A stretch of 64,000 bases of DNA from Nigrospora sphaerica. Taxonomy: Eukaryota; Ascomycota; Sordariomycetes; Amphisphaeriales; Apiosporaceae. Within the stretch, counting starts at the first letter, position 1, and the number at the start of each line of letters is the position of its first letter. The stretch lies in the NCBI GenBank assembly GCA_018287875.1, contig JAGVVL010000027.1, positions 930,001 through 994,000 of the forward strand. The letters are read 5' to 3'. This document shows positions 56,612 to 64,000 of this stretch, piece by piece. The position numbers were made by a program, and so were the translations under genes. The notes under the pieces were generated by a model that was given only the letters and a program-made list of their open reading frames with translations, did no database searches and was not told the DNA's origin.

Positions 56612-56709
56612 GGCTATATTTGAAGTTCTATTGATAGGGCTGGTTTTCGCTGGCTGATTTTTGGGGGGCCCGAAAGTGGGGGGGGGCCGAATGGGGGCCC
56701 TCGAACTTA

Positions 56710-58075
56710 TATGTTCCTGCTGAGGAACCTGTCGCAGTGCAGTGTCTGTGGCATATGAGGTCCAAGTTGTCCATTAAAGGAAACAAAAGAAATGGTCTGT
56801 AAGTACAGTAGTACATATAAATAATAATAATAATTGTTTAACGTCGTAGGTGGCTGTGAAGCAGCCACAACCTCCCGAGGGGTATGGGACGTGGCTAGCT
56901 AGTTTCTGGTACGTATGCCCTTCTTTCCATAGAAGCCAAATCATGTCTCTAGGACTCAACGTGTCGCAGTCGGTGGTCACTACGGTCCGATCCCCCCGAC
57001 TCGTTCCTTCGTGTCAGCCGTTGCTGAGTGGTTCCGTTTCACGGCCGCGGATGGGGCCAAGCGGATGGGGCCAGGCGGATGGGGCCAGGCGGATGGGTTG
57101 GTAAGCTTAAGCTCGGTGTGGTAAGGTCGAGGGTGACCAGGTGGGTTTGTCGAGATCGAGGTTGACCGGGTGGGCTTGTCGAGGTCGGGGGCGACAAAGT
57201 CGGTGTGTTGTAAAAGCGTACGCTTAATGTATCGAGGCCGGAGACGGCCAGGTGGTTGTGAGCTTGCGCTCAGCGTTTCGAGGTCGGTGGTGACCGGGGT
57301 AGCCAAGTCCGTCGAGACGGCTTAGCTATTTGCAGTTTAACGCCTTGCCCAGGGCATCAGTAGTAGATATAGTAGCACGGGACCCTGTCCTTAGGCGAGT
57401 CCTGGTCTGTGGGTAGGAACCACATGACTCGGCAGCCTAATGCCCAGATGCCAAGACTTGTGAATAGCCTTATTTGAGACAGAACTTTAACTAGAGGCAT
57501 TTATATTCGGGTGATCGTGACCAGGTACTTGGTTAGCTACTGTCTTGCGGGGGATCCAACCATTTAGGAGATCATCTCTGGGTTGGGGCGTGGGGAACAT
57601 GTGATGCTTACACTCAAAAAGGCATTCGGGTCTTATATTACACATTCTCATGGGACTAGACTGTAGAGGCTGTGCTTCCTCAGTGCTTGCAGCAAGAGGA
57701 ATTCAGTTTAGCGTCGAGTACAAATTGTACTCACAGGTACCCGCTAAAGTGGGAAGGATGACTTGATGACACAGTTAGTCAGCATTCAGGGAAACAGTAT
57801 ACGATCCAAAAATAGAAGTGGCCCAAGCGGAGAGCTTGTCCCCTTGCTTCGCACATAGGAGTTCGATTTCGTTACCTACTGTAGTTCAACTGCGGAAGAT
57901 TCAATAGAAGTTTGGGAGGGTCCCTTGTGCAAGAATAGAAAGGCAGACTTAGATATATACAAAACACTACCGCCAGGCGTAGCCACTTTTACCTACTTAG
58001 CACTCATCCGTTGTTGTCTTCCATTTGAGACAGGCAAACTGTATCTACCTGTGAAGCAACCTGCTCGGGCGACTG
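56710..58075. other. Intergenic with minisatellites
   Basis: A TAA/AAT run lies near 56821-56832. A 14-bp unit (CGGATGGGGCCAGG) repeats 3.9 times at 57048-57101, and a 29-bp unit repeats about 2.7 times at 57124-57203. No gene is seen; the rest is AT-rich. The right part is the 3' flank of the GH127 gene. Confidence 0.6.
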
Positions 58076-60051
58076 CTAGGCGGTGCCCTTGGCAGGCAGC
58101 GAGCCCGACACTGTCCAGTAGGTGACGTAGTTGAACTTGGCACCGCCGTCTTGCCAAGGAACGAGTTTGACGGTTCGGCCGTTGGCGGTGCCGGAAAATG
58201 CCAGCTCCGTGCTGCTCGTTCGCTGTACGGTCCCAAGATCCAGGTTAGGAGCCGCGTTGAGCACGTCGTTGCCGTAGTCTCCAATCAGTACAATGGGTCC
58301 GTATGCGACGGCTGCCGTGGTATTTTTGTCGTTAGCCGGTATAAGGCGCAGTCCCGCGGCCAACTTGACGGTGATAGTGTCTCCCGAGGCCCAGGTGCGC
58401 GAAATGGTGGCGTAGGAGCCTGGCGCAGCGCTGGCGCTCTGCTTTTCACCATTTATGGCGATCTCGGCGCTTGTGGCCCAGGGCGGGATACGGATCTTGG
58501 CGTCGAACTTGCCAGTGCCGCTGATGGTGATTTTGACGGTATCCGACACCGGGACTTGGCCAGTCTGGGTGACCTTGATACCCTTTTGTGACCAATTGAG
58601 CGTCGACGGGGCAAACATGTTCACATACAAGGCCGACCCGTCGTAACCGTAGATGGCATCCATGAGCCGAGTGTTCTGCTCCACGCCCGAGCCCTGACAG
58701 CACCAAAATGAGTTGTAGTCGGTGCTCCAGTTGCCACCGCCCCAGACTGGGCCGACGCCCTTGCGACCACCTGGGTTGAGGGGCGAGAAGTAGGTAATGT
58801 GGCCGTGAGGGCTGTCGGGATCCTGAGCCCCAAGAATGTGGTTCTGCAGAGCGCGCTCGTAGAAGTCCATGTAGCTCGTGCTCGGGTCCAGCGTCCAAAG
58901 TTCCTTCGTCAACTTGAGCATGTTGTACGTGTTGCAGTGCTCAGCTGTGTCATGGGTGAGATAGCTGGCGATCTGGTTGGGCGGGCGAAAGTGTTCATTC
59001 TGGCTGTTTCCCCCGATGGCGTACGTGTGAGTGTTGACGACCATGTGCCAGGCATTGCTCGCGATGTCTCGGTACCTCTGGGTGCCTGTTGCCTTGTACT
59101 CACGAATGGCACCGATCCATTTCGGGATGTTGGTGTTGGCGTGGTTGCCGCTCAGCCGGTCGTCGTTGGCGGCAAGCCAGCTGTTGGTCGATTCCTGGTC
59201 GAATCTCTGAGCCACGGAAATCCACTTCTTGTCGCCCGTCTGGCGGTAGACCTCGGCGAGGACATCCTGCATGCCACCGTATTCCACGCTCAAGATTTTC
59301 TGCATCTGTTGGTAGCTGAGGCGGGAGGTACGGTTGTCAACCCAGCTCGCCATGGCCAGCAGCACGGCTTTGGCCTTCTCGTCACCGACGTTCCGCCAGA
59401 CATCGAGAAGACCGGCCATGGTCTTGTGCAGGGCATAGTAAACAACAGTGGTGCTGGTGCCCGCCTCAAGCTTGTCGAATTCCGACTCTGGGAAGCCGCT
59501 TAGGTATCCAGCGGCAAAGCCGGCGGCCTTGTTGTTGTTTTGGCACTTTTGCAGCTCGTTGACAAAGGACGTAGCTCGGTCGCGGCATTCGGTGTCCTTC
59601 AGCGAAGCCCAGCACTGAGACCAGGCACTGAGCAGGTGGCCCTGCATGTGGCTGCGGAACGGGAAGTCCGGAGCATCCCAACCACCATTGCGCTGGGCGC
59701 CTTGGGTTGACAACTTGTGGGTGGATCGGAAGTTGTACAGCATGCGGTTGGTATCAACCGACTTTAGGTAATTCAGAGTCCGGTTCTAAGGCCGAAAGGT
59801 CAACAGGGTTCAGCGCCTTTTCTCTTCTGCTCGTCGTCTTTGGGACCGCAGGGGTGCAACGGGGCTCTCGTCCGGCAGTGCAAACTCACTTGATTCTCCT
59901 CGAAACGGCCATCATGAAGTACAACCTGACTGATATCGAATGCGTGTGCCTTAACACCCACGTCGTTGGAAACAGGAGGCACGGCCTGGCTGGCGGCGGG
60001 CACAGCCAGCGCCCCTGCGAGGGCGAGAAGTTTGACGAGAGTGCCTGTCAT
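58076..60051 (-). CDS. Secreted GH127 beta-L-arabinofuranosidase
   Basis: Exons 59890-60051 and 58076-59785 with a 104-bp intron give 623 aa. A signal peptide (MTGTLVKLLALAGALAVPAASQA) starts the protein. The GH127 (former DUF1680) (alpha/alpha)6 barrel follows. The metal-cluster residues are all present: Glu and Cys in TAEHCNTYNML (about 336-340) and the Cys pair in FWCCQGSGVE (about 416-418). The C-terminal beta-sandwich domains are complete (PWQDGGAKFNYVTYW near the end). The family removes beta-L-arabinofuranose from plant glycoproteins and related glycans, using a Zn-bound Cys nucleophile. Its presence suits a plant-associated or saprotrophic life. Splicing joins EENQ to NRTLNYLKSVDTNRM, restoring a conserved start missed by the long frame alone. 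Confidence 0.93.
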
Positions 60052-62090
60052 GTCGTTCGTATCGACTTGGACAGCGTCGTGCAGGCGCAGTGCCTGGAAA
60101 CTGGGCGATCTTCAGGACTGCTGTCTTGGCCATAAATAGCGAGGCACTTCCATGCCATAGTCGCTTCCGTCCCCTCACCGGCACTTCGGTGTCCAGGACA
60201 TGACGACTGTGGGGCGGAATCGCGGAGGCTTCCCTCTGGGGTGGCAAGCCGGAAATGGCAGGCCCTCGTCAAACGGCCGCTCTCTACTCGTGGAGAAATG
60301 GAACCACGCCTTAATTAGTTAGGTATTACACCGTGCACCCCCGCACACTAGGACCCCCAGAGTTATGCTTGCGGACAATGCGACGTGGATGGCGGCCAAG
60401 TTGATCAGCCGCCTCTGTCGATCAACGCTTTGTCGGCAGCCGAGGATCTCCGTCGATGATGATTCGAGGGAAAAACGATTCGCCTGCACCCGGGCCAATC
60501 GGCTGACAGATGAACGCACCCCGGCCTCCACTATGGATAAAACCATAGCATCCCGGGGTCTTTGAGGATGGCGGCGTGTGATGCTTCTCCCGGGGTGGAA
60601 AGGCGAAAGCCTTGTGTTGCTTGTTTGCGGCCAGTCGGGTTTTCGCTTGAACGGGCAATGTGTCGCGAGGCTAGCTTAGCGATGTGCACCGGTACCAGTA
60701 CGAAGCGACAAAACGTGGCCAGGGCATGATGCAACCAGTCGCCAGTACCGTGATTTGAAAAGCTTAGGTCGGGTGCTCCCGAGGTGCGCCATTCCCGGTC
60801 CCTCCGCCCAGCGTCAATGGACGTGGGGTTTGTTGTGTGCAGCTGGAGATATGCCTGAATGTTGCGTGGGACCTTGTCTGCTGAACAGTGCACGGCAATG
60901 GGATGGGAAAAGTGCCAGTCTGCCCCATGGGGTCATTTGAGTAGCCCAAGATGAGGGACATGCCTAACCTAGTCATCGTCCTTACCTACAGGCTACGTAT
61001 TACCCACTACCGAGCTTGCTTGACTGCTTAGAAAGACAGGTAGGGTAAGTACATAAGTACCTACCTACAGCCTAGGCAAGTGCCTACTACCTACCCTATC
61101 TATCTACCTCGTCATTTGGAAGCTTCAAATGGCCATGCCTAGGGACCAGTTCGACTGCAAACAACCTCTAGTGGCGCGCTGAAGATGGTTGAGTCGCTGG
61201 TAAGGAAGCTGAAGAACCTGTAGCCCGGCTATAGCTGAAGGCAATAGGTGGCAGGCGTACTTGTGGAGTGCTTGCTATACATAATACTTATGCTCACAGA
61301 CCCTACGGCAGACGGCGACTGCCGCGCGGCTACCACTAACAATGGGCGAGTTGGGCTGGCGCTCGGCCTCGTGGTCGGGAAGGGCGGTGATTGGACGACG
61401 GATGATCTGACGGGCTTTGTCTCCGTGCTCCACGGGCTGCACGGGGCCTTGTCAACGCCCATTCGCGCAGACAGGGCTGTTGGCATCCCATGGCCGCATC
61501 GAGAAAACATAGGTAGTGATCCGAACACCACCGAACCACCGCCCTCCGCCGCGCCCGTGACACCGCCGAGGCTTACCTCCGTGAGCCGGAACCTATCCAG
61601 ATCCCGCGAGAGCCCGTCTGCGCTTGCCTGCCCATCCGTGCACGCACGCACGCACGCTCGCTCGCTCGCCGGCCCTGCTTGCCTGCCCGCACGCGGTCCC
61701 TTTCCATCAGCTCTCCCCTCGCCCCCTCCTCTCCTTCCACTGGCCTCCGACGCGGCCCGCCCGACGCGAACCGCCTCGGAACCCCTGCCCGCTCCGGTGC
61801 CATCTTTCCGCCCAGCTGCCCATCTACCTCACCGACCTAGCCAGGCCTCCGTCGCCGCGCCGTTCTTTCTCACCCGGCCCGCCCGTCCTCGCCCGCCTCC
61901 CCACGACGTCGACATGCTTTGACCTCGGGATACATATTCTTGCCCACATCAGCTACCGACAAACTCGGCCCGTCCAGCGACTTCACCGCCCTCGCATATC
62001 CGCCACTCCCTGCCCAGTAGCCACGACCGTCTCCGCTTCCGACTCCTACAGCCTGCGGTCCCGCGGCCCCTGCCGTGCCTTCCAAACACC
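60052..62090. other. Intergenic, divergent promoters of GH127 and SWIB genes
   Basis: No coding frame is supported despite several GC-driven open frames near 61248-62172. CCTACC-type direct repeats lie at about 61050-61110. I identify no binding site by sequence alone. Confidence 0.5.
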
Positions 62091-63184
62091 ATGTCTGCCC
62101 CTTGTGGGTTGCCCCCGAACCCCTGCTAGGTGCCGTTGCTGGTGGGTGGTTGCTAATACTTGGTGGGGCTAGTGTCCGCCGAGGAGGAAGCTCAGTACAC
62201 CCGCTACATTGACGACATCCTCAATGAAGTCAATCTCGAAACCGTCACGCGTAAAGCGATTCGGGCCGAGCTGGAGAACAAACTCGGTGGCAAGGACTTG
62301 ACGGAGCAGAAGGTAGGCGGCCCCGGGGGATCCTTGAACCAACCCCAGAATGTATTGCTGGCGCGTGGCCCGAGTCCCATTTACCACGGCGGGCCGGCGT
62401 GTACACCGAACACTGCGCCGATCCGGGGCTAATCGTCTCATCTTACCCTCACAGGCAGCCATCAAACAACTTATTGAGGCGAGATTCGACGCTTTCACCG
62501 CCGCTCCTGCCGCCGAAACGGCCGAGGCGGCTTCCCCCCGGGCCTCGCCGAAGGTCAACGGCCATGCCGACAACGACGGCCAAGATGAAGGCGACGAGGA
62601 CGGCGACGAGATAGAGGTGTCGATCCAGCCGCCCAAGAAGAGGCAGCGCAAGAGCGAGGACACGGAGGACTCGGACGCCAAGCTGGCGGCCATGCTGCAG
62701 GCCCAGGAGAACCGGATGGGCCGCTCAACACGCGGCGGCGGGTCCAAGGGGACCAAAGCCAAGCCCGTCAAGAAGAAACCCCGTAAGAAGAGCTCGAACA
62801 AGGTCAAGCCCGAGGACGACAGCGATGTGGAGGGGAGCGAAGGGTCGGCTGCCAAGCCCCGCAAGGCTGGCGGCGGGTTCCAGAAGCCGTTCAACCTGAG
62901 CGCGCCTCTGTCCGAACTCTGCGGGGGCGAGGCGAGGGTAAGCCGCCACATGCCGCCGCTACGTACAGCCTCCGGCTTGCTGACTTGAAAACCAGCTTTC
63001 CCGGCCCCAGGTCGTCAAGAAGCTGTGGGAGCATATCAAATCTAACGAGCTCCAAGACCCGACCGACAAGCGCCAGATCTGCTGCGACGACATGATGCAA
63101 GCGGTGTTCAAGCAGGCTCGGGTCGACATGTTCCAGATGAACAAGCTCGTCGGCAGCCACCTGTATCCCGTTGAGGAGGAATGA
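62091..63184 (+). CDS. DEK_C and SWIB/MDM2 domain chromatin protein
   Basis: Exons 62091-62103, 62173-62312, 62455-62937 and 63011-63184 give 269 aa. The first exon is only 13 nt (MSAP plus one base), found because the following frame has no ATG; its intron has a GCTAAT branch. The DEK_C-like helix bundle (about 8-65) is followed by an acidic and Lys-rich disordered region (about 70-175; a PPKKRQRK nuclear signal). The C-terminal SWIB domain is split by intron 3 and runs from KPFNLSAPLSELCG to LVGSHLYPVEEE. The same layout occurs in yeast Uaf30 and Tri1, which act in rDNA transcription and chromatin. It is a conserved housekeeping gene without transposon signs. Confidence 0.93.
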
Positions 63185-64000
63185 ACGGGGGCAGCGCCAC
63201 GGTACGCCTACGGAAACGGCGATCAAGTCGGCACGCGGTTTCCTAGACCGCCTCTTTACCGACCGCCGGGTCTCTCACCAGCCAGGCCATCACGGGTTAA
63301 GTTATGACGGGAGCCTTCTATTATTAATCTCGGGCATCGACCCGAGTCTGGGTTTGGGAGGATACTGCAATTGGGTTATTTCATGAGTACGAGGGCCGGC
63401 TGGGCCTACTGCTGACAAGCTGCCCGCGGTCCGCCGGCGAGTTCCAGATTACTTGGTTGCAAAATGCATTTGCCAATGCATCGGTCAGTGTGTTCTCGCA
63501 ATCTTCTCTCGCTTCTTGCAAGAATTTCCTGCCTGGCTTTGCCGTGACCGAGGCCGCCGCCGCCTGGACAGGGGCACCGGATCCATGGCCCAATGTGCAC
63601 TGCCCCTTCAAACGGGACAACGAGGCTGTGTCTCGATGACTCAGGCCGGTGACCGTCAAGGCTTGACGCAGCGAGACGCGGCTCATCGATGCTTCCTTCT
63701 CGGGTCCCAGCGTTGCTGTGCCTTGGTATCTCGTACGTTTAGGTGAGACCTTTGCAAATGGCGCTGTCGGGGAATTGCATCAATGCTGGGTCGTGTCCCC
63801 GTCTTTTTGCACCACCACGGGCACCCTGGTCGCCATGCGGCGGGAGGAGGACATGGTGGTGCTGTTTGCTGGGATATGTGCATACCCCGCCATCTTGACC
63901 AACCGGCTATATGGACCCTGCCCTGAAAGCCGGTCGTTGGGCACGTAGCCACAAAGTTCTTCTCGGAGCGCGGCCGCCGTGCATACGAGTGCATCTCATC
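63185..64000. other. 3' flank of the SWIB gene, no gene seen
   Basis: Two overlapping minus frames (63381-63686 and 63683-63994) and plus frames are open but show no motif. A gene starting beyond the right edge cannot be excluded. Confidence 0.45.

Larger units (their letters stand above)
54629..56707 (+). mobile_element. Second pogo/Fot1-type transposon, interrupted by LTR-A
   Basis: TA duplications flank it at 54627-54628 and 56708-56709. TIRs of about 55 bp (AGTTCGAGGACCCCCATTCG... and its complement at the right) are G/C-homopolymer rich. An LTR-A copy plus its duplication lies within the left TIR region (54683-54905). Without it the element is about 1.86 kb. One long transposase frame spans the interior. 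Confidence 0.93.

Noticed and set aside
56821..56840. AAT run as the tail of another LINE
   Set aside because: No LINE coding sequence precedes it on either strand; treated as a microsatellite.
61248..61922. 224-codon plus frame upstream of the SWIB gene
   Set aside because: Pro/Ser/Arg-rich translation of a GC-rich leader; likely 5' flank and UTR.
1..64000. CRISPR arrays, bacterial promoters, operons and phage genes
   Set aside because: None seen; the intron-rich genes and transposon types are fungal.

Overview
The window is nuclear DNA of a filamentous ascomycete (Pezizomycotina, most likely a Sordariomycete). The genes carry 48-110 bp GT..CTAAC..AG introns. They include a class II hydrophobin, a LysM protein, a LysM/GH18 chitinase and a HET-NACHT-WD40 (HNWD) receptor. 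The transposons are Tad-like LINEs and pogo/Fot1 elements, one of which has RIP-like nonsense decay. There are no operons, ribosome-binding sites or CRISPR arrays.

Layout: 1-1.7 kb holds a broken unknown gene fused to a truncated LTR. 2.4-3.0 kb is a three-exon class II hydrophobin. 5.3-10.2 kb is an almost intact LINE with a (TAA)n tail. 11.4-12.0 kb is an aldo-keto reductase relic, followed by tRNA-Lys(CUU) and a mitochondrial-type tRNA relic. 14.1-22.4 kb has a 3-hydroxyacyl-CoA dehydrogenase and two P450s, with a pogo element between the P450s. 23.1-29.96 kb is one 12-exon gene whose spliced frame closes at 2028 codons. It joins a LysM/CBM18/GH18 chitinase to a subtilisin-like domain, and a four-LysM secreted protein is transcribed divergently from it. 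33-41 kb is a repeat-rich island with four small secreted-protein genes, a gag relic and solo LTRs. 43-54.5 kb has a LINE fragment split by a solo LTR, the HNWD gene with ten near-identical WD40 repeats, a LINE ORF1 relic, a TRIM-like repeat pair and a second, decayed NACHT-WD40 gene. 54.6-56.7 kb is a pogo element with an LTR inside its terminal repeat. 58-63.2 kb returns to ordinary genes: a secreted GH127 arabinofuranosidase and a DEK_C-SWIB chromatin protein.

Biologically, the window looks like a fast-evolving accessory block of secreted chitin-related and effector-like proteins, self/non-self recognition receptors and transposons. Conserved genes flank it, most clearly on the right. The least ordinary items are the chitinase-protease fusion with an Asp-to-Glu change in the protease triad, the HNWD repeat array with an apparent one-base lesion before it, and the datable stack of nested insertions.
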